A stretch of 14,439 nt of DNA, from the NCBI GenBank assembly GCA_034440595.1, contig JAWXCH010000449.1:1-14439 (forward strand), in the 5' to 3' direction. A program made the translations under genes and the position numbers. Positions 7,504 to 14,117 of this stretch are shown one piece after another (the first letter of the stretch is position 1; each line of letters begins with the position of its first letter). Source of the DNA: JAWXCH01 sp034440595. GTDB lineage: Bacteria; Planctomycetota; Planctomycetia; Pirellulales; JALHPA01. The notes beneath the pieces were generated by a model. The model ran no database searches. It worked only from the letters and a program-made list of their open reading frames with translations, and was not told the DNA's origin.

Positions 7504-7911
7504 CGATTGTACGATCCGGATAAACCGCCCACCACTTTCGTACCAACCTTGGCGAGTGAAGCGGCACCAGCAGAGATCCAGCAAGATGCCCAAAAACTTG
7601 CCGTTGCCGGTATCCAGCGAGGCAATCACGCGCCGATACGAAATCGGCTCTGGATGATAAAAACTCAGTCCACCTTCGGACAGATGTTTGCCCGTCACCA
7701 CCAGCGACTCCTCCATAGGGCAGTCGTCATCTCCCACCGCAGTGATATAAATCAAATGCGGGTACGGGTACCGAACATCGCGCCTTCGATCCTGGGCCAG
7801 TCCATGAGGGTACATGGCCGTCAGTATGCGGTGTACCCAATTACCCAGCTCCCCCTCTGGCAGGGATAGCCCTCGTTGCTCGATCGAATCCGCCTGCGGA
7901 GATAACTTCAT
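7483..7911 (-). CDS. Small PilZ-like domain protein
   Basis: A 142-residue cytosolic protein with no signal peptide. RRRDVRYPYPHLIYI places an RxxxR motif at residues 43-47. GKHLSEGGLSFYHPEPI places the second PilZ motif at 76-81, then a beta-rich end (LDLCWCRFT, GGRFIRIV) follows, as in PilZ domains that bind cyclic di-GMP. The usual second motif is [DN]xSxxG; here His76 takes the Asp/Asn position, so nucleotide binding may be altered or lost. No good Shine-Dalgarno sequence precedes the ATG at 7911, so the start is the least certain part. It stands alone on the minus strand, convergent with the DUF1570 gene. The domain call rests on the motif pair and overall pattern. Confidence 0.68.
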   Translation of the reverse strand: MKLSPQADSIEQRGLSLPEGELGNWVHRILTAMYPHGLAQDRRRDVRYPYPHLIYITAVGDDDCPMEESLVVTGKHLSEGGLSFYHPEPISYRRVIASLDTGNGKFLGILLDLCWCRFTRQGWYESGGRFIRIVQSPVRSGG

Positions 7912-8643
7912 GCGATGATGCTCGTGAGAGGTGAACTGATGGTGAATGAGGCCCTCTAAAAATCACAACTCGATATTTCGAGCTTTGACGCATCGCAAGC
8001 GACAAAAGTGTCCTGCTATCGCTGGTCGCGCGATTCGTACGGGAAAAAGGCTTGGATGGGAACCGCTATTTTCTCGGTACTGGAACGCACCGGATATGAC
8101 TCTGCTGGCGAACGCCAATAGATATCTAGGTCGAAAAAGGCCCGCTGTCAAATCGGCACAGCAAATTCCTTATGATTCGGCAGAGAAATTGTGCAAACGC
8201 GGCGAATTAGTATTTGATGCAAACGCCAGTTGATGAGACCAGCGAAGAATGGCAACTGCCATGTTGCAATTTAAAACCTTTTTAGGGCTGGCCCGTCAAG
8301 TTCGCCATGTTCGTAACGCAAAAAAATAAAAAATTCTGATGCGATCGTCACTCTCCGCTAGCCAGCCTGTCTCGAGTGAAAGAACTCAAAAAAACCTGCA
8401 AAAAACGGGGCGGATGATGCGCGTTGCCACACAAACGTTAAATGTGGGGTGCCGCAATGTCGGTCTTGCAAGCAAAAATCGGGCTGGCTTAGACCGGCTG
8501 AAACGATAAGATTGACAATTCGAGATGTATGAGCGGCAAGGTATATCAATTCTGATATTGCTCTGGCATTGCGACGGGTCAGGACGGGGCACACCATTCG
8601 ACGGAACGGCTCCTTTCAGATTGACACCTTGACCAGGATTTCT
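7912..8643. other. 732-bp intergenic region without a convincing gene
   Basis: No supported gene lies between the divergent PilZ-like gene and the 639-residue exported protein. A 95-codon frame on the plus strand (7946-8233) is very rich in Arg, Lys, Ala and Asn, has no clear domain and is judged spurious. The stretch around 8265-8340 is A/T-rich (runs of A near 8319-8332). Promoters for both flanking genes must lie here, but no well-spaced -35/-10 pair stands out. Confidence 0.5.
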
Positions 8644-10563
8644 ATGCCAACTCGTATCATTGCGCTTGCGCTATTGCTGCCCGCCCTGCTGCTCGGGACG
8701 GCCCAGACCAAAGATATTCCTACCCCTGCCAGTCAAAAGCAGCCGGCATCTGGCAACGCCCGTATCGCACAGCAGACTGCTCAAGTCGCTGATTCTAAGG
8801 CGAAGGCTCGAGTTGCTAAAAAAGCACCGGTGCCCAAGTCAGTCACCAAGGCCATTGCCGCGAAGGGCAAGCCTTTGCACATCCATGCTCCAACCGTTCT
8901 TGGCACAACAAACACCAGCCCATTGGTATCGCCAACGGCTAGTGTCACCAAACACCCTGCGAAGGCGGCGGGACAGTCGCCCGCTCTGTCGCACAACCAC
9001 TGGTTATGGAAGTGGCTCAAGCACTTGAGGAAGCCGGCCGGGCATTCAAAGCCAGTCGTGCCGAAAGATCCGCGACCAGACCCCAATCCCGACGAACCAT
9101 CAACAGATCCCGTTACGCCTGAACCTCCAACTGATCCTGAAAAACCTACCGACCCCGTTACTCCGGAAAAGCCGGTCGACCCTGACCCGGTCACGCCCGA
9201 AGAGCCTACAACTCCTGAGGATCCATCCGACCCCGTCACTCCAGAGGAACCAACCGATCCAGTTACTCCCGAAGGGCCTGCCGATCCAGTCACTCCGGAA
9301 GTACCAACGGACCCCGTTACACCGGAAGAGCCAACGACGGATCCAGTCACACCGGAGGAACCAACTGATCCCGTCGTTCCCGAGGAGCCAACGGTTCCCG
9401 TCACTCCTGAAGAACCAACGTACCCAGCTCCACAGGTGCCGGTCGTCCCCAGCACCAAAAAACCAATTACAAGTGCCGACCTGAAGCTGGTCGGCGGGTG
9501 GCGCGTTCCGCAGACGCATCGGCCTGAGTTGCGTTTAACGATGGCTTACACACCGGGAGGCTTGGCGACAGATGGCAGGCGTGTCTTCGCACTACACAAC
9601 GACGGAGTCCAAGAATACTCGGCTCCAGTCATGGGTGTCGGCCCCGAATACAACAAGTGGCCCGAGCTAGTTCCAGGAAATTACTCTCCCGACATCTACA
9701 CGCCGGCGCGCGAAGCGAACAAAGCCTACGCGGCACCGCAACCGTTTGGTCTGGCATTGATCGATAGCAAACTGCATGTCACCGGGCGAGCACTATACGC
9801 CGCGCCACCGCCGCTGGCAGCGTACATCACGCGTGAGGGAGACCCCGCGGCCTACATGCCCGGCGGGTCCACCGCACAGAAAAATGGTGGCGGAATCTGT
9901 GTCATTCCAGAATCGTTCGCTACCAGGCACTTGCAAGGAAAACGTCTGGCGATCGGTTTTGGCGGCAGCACCTCTGGGCAAGGCTACACTGCCGGACCGT
10001 CGCTCATTGCGGCGGCATCGATCGACGACCCCAAGCCGATTGACTTGATCGGCTTTGGAAAATTCGATACTCAAGACCCAAATCTCCGCGAGCGCCGCCC
10101 CCCCGACTACAAAAAGGGGATCGAATGGATCCTTGCGCCAAGCAGCGACGTCGGATACTGGGGGCTGGACAAGATCAAGGCCGGACCCTGCTGGATCGAA
10201 ACGCCCACTCGGCACGGGGTCCTATACTGGTCGACGCAAGGCACAGGGATGTTGAGCTACGGTCCACAGGGTGAAGCTGGTGGCGAGAACAAGCTCAACA
10301 AGCAGCGGCTCTACGTCTACGATCCGGACCAAATTGGTGGCGTAGCCGCCGGTCTATTGCGCCCGTACCAAATGCGTGGCAAGTTCTACGAATGGGCTGA
10401 CTGCACCTCGATTCCTTCCGTCGGCGGAGAGGGTACAACAATGCGCGGTGAGGTCGTCGGCGCTTGTTGGTATGCAAACCGACTCTATCTGCTGCACCGT
10501 TGGATCACAGACGGGCAATTTGAAAGCTACCCGGTCGTCGCGGTGTACGAGATCGCCGAATAA
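8644..10563 (+). CDS. Large exported protein with Pro/Thr/Glu repeat linker, unknown function
   Basis: 639 residues from the ATG at 8644, chosen over an in-frame ATG at 8569 because AGGA (8635-8638) sits 5 nt before it and a signal peptide (MPTRIIALALLLPALLLGTA) starts there. Residues about 24-140 are basic and rich in Lys, Ala, Pro and Gln. Residues about 142-285 are an acidic low-complexity linker of repeated DPVTPEEPT-like units, roughly a dozen copies. Residues about 290-639 form one domain with PGGLATDGRRVFALHNDGVQEY, GGICVIPESFATRHLQGKRLAIGFGG and CWYANRLYLLHRWITDGQ. Its repeated Gly-rich, strand-like segments and four cysteines suggest a secreted beta-propeller-like domain, but I recognise no family. 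The linker may hold the domain away from the cell surface. The gene stands alone. The unusual amino-acid content comes from the linker rather than from clear foreign origin. Confidence 0.8.
   Translation: MPTRIIALALLLPALLLGTAQTKDIPTPASQKQPASGNARIAQQTAQVADSKAKARVAKKAPVPKSVTKAIAAKGKPLHIHAPTVLGTTNTSPLVSPTASVTKHPAKAAGQSPALSHNHWLWKWLKHLRKPAGHSKPVVPKDPRPDPNPDEPSTDPVTPEPPTDPEKPTDPVTPEKPVDPDPVTPEEPTTPEDPSDPVTPEEPTDPVTPEGPADPVTPEVPTDPVTPEEPTTDPVTPEEPTDPVVPEEPTVPVTPEEPTYPAPQVPVVPSTKKPITSADLKLVGGWRVPQTHRPELRLTMAYTPGGLATDGRRVFALHNDGVQEYSAPVMGVGPEYNKWPELVPGNYSPDIYTPAREANKAYAAPQPFGLALIDSKLHVTGRALYAAPPPLAAYITREGDPAAYMPGGSTAQKNGGGICVIPESFATRHLQGKRLAIGFGGSTSGQGYTAGPSLIAAASIDDPKPIDLIGFGKFDTQDPNLRERRPPDYKKGIEWILAPSSDVGYWGLDKIKAGPCWIETPTRHGVLYWSTQGTGMLSYGPQGEAGGENKLNKQRLYVYDPDQIGGVAAGLLRPYQMRGKFYEWADCTSIPSVGGEGTTMRGEVVGACWYANRLYLLHRWITDGQFESYPVVAVYEIAE
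9067..9450 (+). repeat. Degenerate tandem repeat encoding DPVTPEEPT units
   Basis: Inside the exported-protein gene, units of 24-30 bp of the form GAT-CCA-GTC-ACT-CCG-GAA-GAA-CCA recur with many silent changes, plus a few replacements (Gly-Pro-Ala, Val-Pro-Thr, Val-Val-Pro). Silent differences between units point to selection on the peptide repeat rather than very recent DNA slippage. On the other strand the region gives a long collagen-like frame, which is an artefact. Confidence 0.75.
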
Positions 10564-10890
10564 TTGCGTCCCATGGTGCTCCCTTCGTCATTCCCGCGAA
10601 GGCGGGAATCCAGCTCTGTAGTCCTGTAGGGTTTGTGAAACGCACCGCACACTCCATCCGAGCTTGCACCCCGTCTCCTGTCCTACTGTTCAACTGCTCT
10701 ACTCTCTCGCGCAGCGTGGTGCGTGGAACGAACCAGGCCGCTCGCCAATTCTGTCGTTCCCGCGGACCCTTCATTCCAGTGCAGAGCTTGCCCGGAGGCT
10801 TGCCACGCGGCCCTTGAGAAAATTACGAATATCGGGGACATTGATGGTATCGCCCATAACTCGCCACTTTGAACAACAGGAATTTCATCA
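10564..10890. other. 327-bp intergenic region with a REP-like palindrome
   Basis: This lies between the 639-residue exported protein and the thioredoxin-like gene. It holds the palindrome at 10590-10609 and otherwise shows no gene. Short frames here include translations of the palindrome itself, a well-known source of false proteins. AGGAA at 10878-10882 is the ribosome-binding site for the next gene. No clear promoter pair was found. Confidence 0.5.
10590..10609. repeat. REP-like palindrome (ATTCCCGC...GCGGGAAT)
   Basis: ATTCCCGC (10590-10597) and GCGGGAAT (10602-10609) form a perfect 8-bp stem around GAAG. Flanked by GTC on the left and CCAG on the right, this is the widespread intergenic repeat whose mistranslation gives IPAFAGMT-like peptides. 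It lies 26 bp after the stop codon of the exported-protein gene and could act as a 3' end structure, though no T-run follows. Confidence 0.7.
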
Positions 10891-11469
10891 ATGGTTCGCA
10901 CCGCCAGTACGATGTTGCCGCTCGGCACCAAGGCTCCCGATTTTTCGCTCGTCAATGTCGATGGCACGACCGTCACGCTGGAGGATCTTGCAGGTGCGCC
11001 GGCGCTGTTGGTCATCTTCATGTGCAATCACTGCCCCTATGTGAAGCACGTGGCTCCGGCACTGGCAGAACTGGCTCGCGGGTATCAAACTCGCGATGTC
11101 GCGGTGGTCGGAATCAGCTCGAACGACGCGACCAAGTACCCCGCCGATTCACCTGAGCAAATGGTCCACGAGGCCGAGGCGCACGGATATACCTTTCCCT
11201 ATCTATACGATGAAACGCAAGAAGTGGCCAAGGCCTATCGTGCGGCCTGCACCCCGGACTTCTATCTTTTCGACAAAGACCAAAAACTGGTTTACCGCGG
11301 TCAGATGGACGACAGCCGCCCGAAGAGCGACTTGCAGGCAACCGGCGCGGATCTGAGTGCTGCGCTCGATGCAGTCCTAGCTGGTCAGGCACCGTTGGCT
11401 ACTCAAAAGCCAAGCATCGGGTGCAATATCAAATGGAAGGAAGGGAACGAGCCGGACTATTTTGGGTAA
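10891..11469 (+). CDS. Thioredoxin-fold protein, AhpC/TSA-redoxin type
   Basis: 192 residues, probably a cytosolic thiol oxidoreductase or peroxidase; there is no signal peptide. AGGAA (10878-10882) lies 8 nt before the ATG. The N-terminus LPLGTKAPDFSLVNVDGTTVTLEDL is the usual redoxin lead-in. The active-site motif is C45-N-H-C48-PY after the strand ALLVIFM. ACTPDFYLFD supplies the cis-proline loop with Cys120. A fourth cysteine (C178) lies in SIGCNIKWK near the end, a feature I associate with this subgroup. The physiological partner is unknown. The AlkD-type gene starts 9 bp after its stop, so the two are probably co-transcribed, which would group thiol redox work with alkylation repair. 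That functional link is inference. Confidence 0.88.
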   Translation: MVRTASTMLPLGTKAPDFSLVNVDGTTVTLEDLAGAPALLVIFMCNHCPYVKHVAPALAELARGYQTRDVAVVGISSNDATKYPADSPEQMVHEAEAHGYTFPYLYDETQEVAKAYRAACTPDFYLFDKDQKLVYRGQMDDSRPKSDLQATGADLSAALDAVLAGQAPLATQKPSIGCNIKWKEGNEPDYFG

Positions 11470-11478
11470 ATCGCAACG

Positions 11479-12201
11479 ATGATCAACAGCACGGCGAATA
11501 ACAACACGAAAGCGATGTTGCAGTTCGTGCAGTCGGAGTTCAAACAGCTAGCCAATCGTGACAATGCGGCGGCGATGGCGGCGTATATGAAAACTTCGAT
11601 GCCGTTCTATGGCATCCCGAAGCCGCTGCATGTGCCGATCTATCGAACCCTGCGCAAGGAGTTTGCTCCGGCCTCGCAAGATGAATATGAGCGGCGAGTA
11701 CTGGCGCTATGGAAGCTGCCACATCGCGAAGAAAAATACGCGGCCATCGAATATGCACGGGTTCACCGCAGCTTCATCGTTCCCGAGAGCTTGCCGGTTT
11801 ACGAAAAGCTCATTCGCACCGGTGCCTGGTGGGATCTGGTCGATCCAGTGGCGATCGACCTAGTCGGTGCGGTGCATCTCAAATGGCGGAGTGAAACCCG
11901 TCCGCTGATGGAGCGGTGGATCGACGATACTGACATGTGGATCCGCCGCACGGCAATATTGTCACAGAACAAGCATCGCACTGCGACCGACGAGAAGCTG
12001 CTGTTTGAGTTCTGCCTGAAATGCGCAGCGGAGCGCAAATTCTTCATTCGTAAAGCGATCGGCTGGGCACTGCGCGACTATAGCTATACCGCCCCGAATG
12101 CGGTGCGAAAGTTCTTACTCAAGAACCGTTCGCGGCTCTCACCCCTTAGCTTTCGCGAAGGAGCCAAAGCGCTGGTCCGCAATGGTGAGATGAGGATATA
12201 G
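11479..12201 (+). CDS. alkD: DNA alkylation repair glycosylase, AlkD family
   Basis: A 240-residue all-helical HEAT-like-repeat DNA glycosylase predicted to remove positively charged alkylated bases such as 7-methylguanine and 3-methyladenine. The key residues line up with Bacillus cereus AlkD at a constant offset of 9: Trp118 (W109), Asp122 (D113) in TGAWWDLVDPVA, Arg157 (R148) in MWIRRTAILSQ, and Trp196 (W187) in FFIRKAIGWALRDYS. All the catalytic pocket residues are thus present, so the protein should be active. Length fits the family. Its start is 9 bp after the thioredoxin-like stop, with only a weak ribosome-binding site, suggesting coupled translation in a two-gene unit. Thirteen bp after its stop lies a 24-bp hairpin element also found after the convergent mqnD. 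Confidence 0.92.
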   Translation: MINSTANNNTKAMLQFVQSEFKQLANRDNAAAMAAYMKTSMPFYGIPKPLHVPIYRTLRKEFAPASQDEYERRVLALWKLPHREEKYAAIEYARVHRSFIVPESLPVYEKLIRTGAWWDLVDPVAIDLVGAVHLKWRSETRPLMERWIDDTDMWIRRTAILSQNKHRTATDEKLLFEFCLKCAAERKFFIRKAIGWALRDYSYTAPNAVRKFLLKNRSRLSPLSFREGAKALVRNGEMRI

Positions 12202-12214
12202 CTTTATGCACGAT

Positions 12215-12238
12215 CGTGTGCCACTGGCTTTGCCAGTG
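12215..12238 (-). repeat. 24-bp hairpin element, copy 1 (after alkD)
   Basis: The arms CACTGGC (12222-12228) and GCCAGTG (12232-12238) enclose TTT, preceded by CGTGTGC. This copy is inverted relative to copies 2 and 3 and differs from their reverse complement at one base, in the loop. It begins 13 bp after the alkD stop codon. Confidence 0.85.
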
Positions 12239-12300
12239 CAGATGAGGCGCAACAATCGATCCCGCAGAATTTTCCAGCGCGGCAATGGGCAAAAATTTCA

Positions 12301-12322
12301 CCTCTTCCGCTTGCGGGAGAGG
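12301..12322. repeat. Hairpin repeat of the CCTCTCCCGC...GCGGGAGAGG type
   Basis: CCTCTTCCGC (12301-12310) pairs with GCGGGAGAGG (12313-12322) across a 2-nt centre, with a single T for C change that still allows a G-U pair in RNA. GGTGAGGG follows at 12340-12347. It resembles an intergenic repeat seen widely in bacterial genomes. Confidence 0.6.
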
Positions 12323-12358
12323 TCGTCGCCCCAGCGGCGGGTGAGGGATAGTTGCAAT

Positions 12359-12380
12359 GAGATGCCAATCACAGCATCTC
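12359..12380. repeat. Inverted repeat GAGATGC...GCATCTC
   Basis: A perfect 7-bp stem (12359-12365 with 12374-12380) and an 8-nt loop. It abuts the next hairpin, GCGCC-AGCGA-GGCGC at 12384-12398, three bases away. Confidence 0.55.
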
Positions 12381-12383
12381 GAA

Positions 12384-12398
12384 GCGCCAGCGAGGCGC
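12384..12398. repeat. Short hairpin GCGCC-AGCGA-GGCGC
   Basis: A 5-bp G/C stem with a 5-nt loop. Another small inverted repeat, AGCGA...TCGCT, follows at 12409-12424. It may be a fragment of another repeat family. Confidence 0.45.
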
Positions 12399-12457
12399 AG
12401 CACTGTTTAGCGATTTTCCTCGCTGTCGCGTAGTGTGGGAGTTCAATTCGCTAAGAG

Positions 12458-12481
12458 CACTGGCAGAGCCAGTGGCACACG
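12458..12481 (+). repeat. 24-bp hairpin element, copy 2
   Basis: CACTGGC-AGA-GCCAGTG (12458-12474) is followed by the tail GCACACG (12475-12481). It is identical to copy 3, which starts 31 bp later in the same orientation. Confidence 0.9.
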
Positions 12482-12488
12482 TAATTCA

Positions 12489-12512
12489 CACTGGCAGAGC
12501 CAGTGGCACACG
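12489..12512 (+). repeat. 24-bp hairpin element, copy 3 (after mqnD)
   Basis: CACTGGC-AGA-GCCAGTG (12489-12505) plus GCACACG. It lies 8 bp beyond the mqnD stop codon. Read along mqnD, the element has the same orientation as copy 1 has when read along alkD. Confidence 0.9.
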
Positions 12513-12520
12513 GATTTACG

Positions 12521-13375
12521 TTACCCCACAAACTCAGGTTTCACTAGCTTGGGAATCACACCGGCGGCGTGACCTTCGCTAAGCAATCTTTCGACCGCTT
12601 CACGACCACGAGGTCCAAAGTCCAGCGTCCAATCATTCACATACATGCCGACGAACTGGTCCGCCTTGGCAGGGTCGAGATCGCGCCCGTACTTCATCGC
12701 ATAGGCCAGTGCCTCTTGGCGGTGAGCTAGGCCGTACTCGATACTCTCCTTCAGTAGTCGATTGACATCAGCAATCACCGCAGGGCCAAGATCCTTGCGA
12801 ATCGCATTGGCACCGAGCGGCAACGGCAGACCGGTCTTTTGATACCACCACTCCCCTGTGTCCACTGCTAGTTTCAATCCTTGATCGGCATAAGTGAGCT
12901 GTCCTTCGTGGATGATCAGTCCGGCGTCGATTTGTTGTCCACGATATTCGCCGTTCTGCGCAGCAACGATAATTTCATCAAACGGCACGATGACTTCGTT
13001 GAACGTCTGGCCCAGACAAAGTCGCAGCGCCAGATACGCCGTGGTCAGCGTGCCCGGTATGGCAATCGTCAGACCCTTTAATTGATCGATCGAATACTGC
13101 TTGCGAGCAACGACCATCGGACCGTAGCGATCGCCCATGCTGGCTCCGCAAGGGCAAAGCATGTAGATATCGCTGAGATGAGCATAAGCATGCAGACTGA
13201 CGGCGGTCAGTTCCAATTCCCCCGCAAAGGCGCGACGGTTGAGCGTCTCAATGTCGACCAGTTCATGCGTGAACTGGTATGGGCCGGTGTCGACCTTGTC
13301 ATTGGTCAACGCATGAAACATGAATGCGTCGTCAGGATCAGGGCTGTGCCCAACGCGAATAAGCTGCTTGGTCAT
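12521..13375 (-). CDS. mqnD: 1,4-dihydroxy-6-naphthoate synthase MqnD
   Basis: Converts cyclic dehypoxanthine futalosine to 1,4-dihydroxy-6-naphthoate in the futalosine route to menaquinone, in the cytosol. The protein is 284 residues, normal for the family. The family signature GHSPDPDDAFMFHAL is at 9-23. HEGQLTYAD carries His156, matching the active-site His145 proposed for the Thermus enzyme. LPLPLGANAIRKDLG follows near 183-197. The protein has a periplasmic-binding-protein-like fold without a signal peptide, as expected. No strong Shine-Dalgarno precedes the ATG at 13375, though the N-terminus fits the family. No other mqn gene lies in the window, so the pathway is scattered in this genome. 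The stop is 8 bp from a hairpin element shared with the convergent alkD. Confidence 0.95.
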   Translation of the reverse strand: MTKQLIRVGHSPDPDDAFMFHALTNDKVDTGPYQFTHELVDIETLNRRAFAGELELTAVSLHAYAHLSDIYMLCPCGASMGDRYGPMVVARKQYSIDQLKGLTIAIPGTLTTAYLALRLCLGQTFNEVIVPFDEIIVAAQNGEYRGQQIDAGLIIHEGQLTYADQGLKLAVDTGEWWYQKTGLPLPLGANAIRKDLGPAVIADVNRLLKESIEYGLAHRQEALAYAMKYGRDLDPAKADQFVGMYVNDWTLDFGPRGREAVERLLSEGHAAGVIPKLVKPEFVG

Positions 13376-14117
13376 GGAACTTACGGGTATGAATTGCGAT
13401 TGGTGCGAATGAAAATAGTCGCGTAACTATTGCGACCAGGTTGCACCGCAGGTGAGTTTCTCATGATACGAACTAATGTCGTCGAGCGTCAAACGACCAA
13501 GTTGCCAGCCATTGCTCTTGCCTAAGAACCGTAAAGGGTCAGCGGTGTTAACAGATTTACAGGGACATTTGACTGTACCCGTGCCTCACTAACTGGCGAT
13601 CCGATTGTCGTGCAATCGGCCAGATGGCATTCAGCTTCGACTTACTCGGTGCGGCCACCAATAGCCAGGCAATGCTGAAACGTGGGACTGGAGATCCAGC
13701 GACAAACAACGCGGAGATCTCGTTTTCCGACTAAATGCTTTAGAAATAGGCGTATTTAGACGGCACGAGACATACCCCCTACTTATGGGGGTTCGCGGAT
13801 CCCAGCGGAATTCTATATCCATCAACCAAATAGAATGCGATGCCTCTGCTCTCCAAACGAATTCGATAAATATATGCCATTCGGAATATCGATTTTTCCG
13901 TAAGACCAACTACAATCAACCTTAACGAATCGCAAGCTTACAGCATTAAATGTCAACAAATACTAGTCAAAAGTCCGAAAAGCTATTGCCGCGACTTTTT
14001 TTGGTTGAACAGTAATTATTCAGTTTCGGAGTCACGGGTCAAACAATAGTCACTCGGCATTGTCTTCGCTTCTCGCAGTCAGCCAGGGTTCAATGGGGAG
14101 ACCTTGGTCAATTACTT
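13376..14117. other. 742-bp intergenic region with several inverted repeats
   Basis: No gene is supported. Structures seen include an imperfect GGGACA-TTTGAC-TGTACCC palindrome (13562-13580), resembling remnants of REP-type repeats, and a stem CCGATTG...CAATCGG (13601-13619) with outer CTGG/CCAG pairing. ACCCCC...GGGGGT lies near 13774-13792. AAAAGTC...GACTTTT (13969-13999) is followed by a T-run to 14002, giving a weak terminator-like shape on the plus strand. From about 13735 the sequence is clearly more A/T-rich than the genes around it. A 92-codon minus-strand frame (13631-13909) shows no domain and is judged spurious. Confidence 0.5.

Larger units (their letters stand above)
12202..12520. 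other. 319-bp intergenic region packed with hairpins
   Basis: Between convergent alkD and mqnD, at least seven inverted repeats occur: 12215-12238, 12301-12322, 12359-12380, 12384-12398, 12409-12424, 12458-12481 and 12489-12512. Three are copies of one 24-bp element; the others differ in sequence. No gene is supported; short frames across it merely translate the repeats. The cluster looks like an accumulation site for several families of palindromic intergenic repeats. Confidence 0.75.

Noticed and set aside
7946..8233. A 95-codon plus-strand frame in the gap after the PilZ-like gene.
   Set aside because: No domain and an Arg/Lys/Asn-rich composition typical of random frames. The frame lacks any supporting neighbour.
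8512..8546. TTGACA (8512-8517) with GTATAT (8541-8546) as a promoter for the large exported-protein gene.
   Set aside because: The spacing is 23 bp, far from the usual 16-18, and no better -10 lies at the right distance.
8781..9458. A 225-codon minus-strand frame rich in Gly, Ser, Val and Thr (GSSGVTGS repeats), collagen-like in appearance.
   Set aside because: It is the antisense of the DPVTPEEPT linker in the exported-protein gene; the repeats are forced by the plus-strand codons, and there is no start context.
10505..10774. A minus-strand frame containing SWIPAFAGMTK.
   Set aside because: This peptide is the translation of the ATTCCCGC...GCGGGAAT palindrome, a known source of false genes.
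12215..12512. Possible short CRISPR array, from three copies of a 24-bp repeat.
   Set aside because: Copies are irregularly spaced, one is inverted, only 7 bp separate copies 2 and 3, and no cas gene is present. A hairpin repeat family explains it better.
13631..13909. A 92-codon minus-strand frame in the large gap before the last gene.
   Set aside because: No recognisable domain, unusual composition, and it crosses inverted repeats and an A/T-rich stretch.
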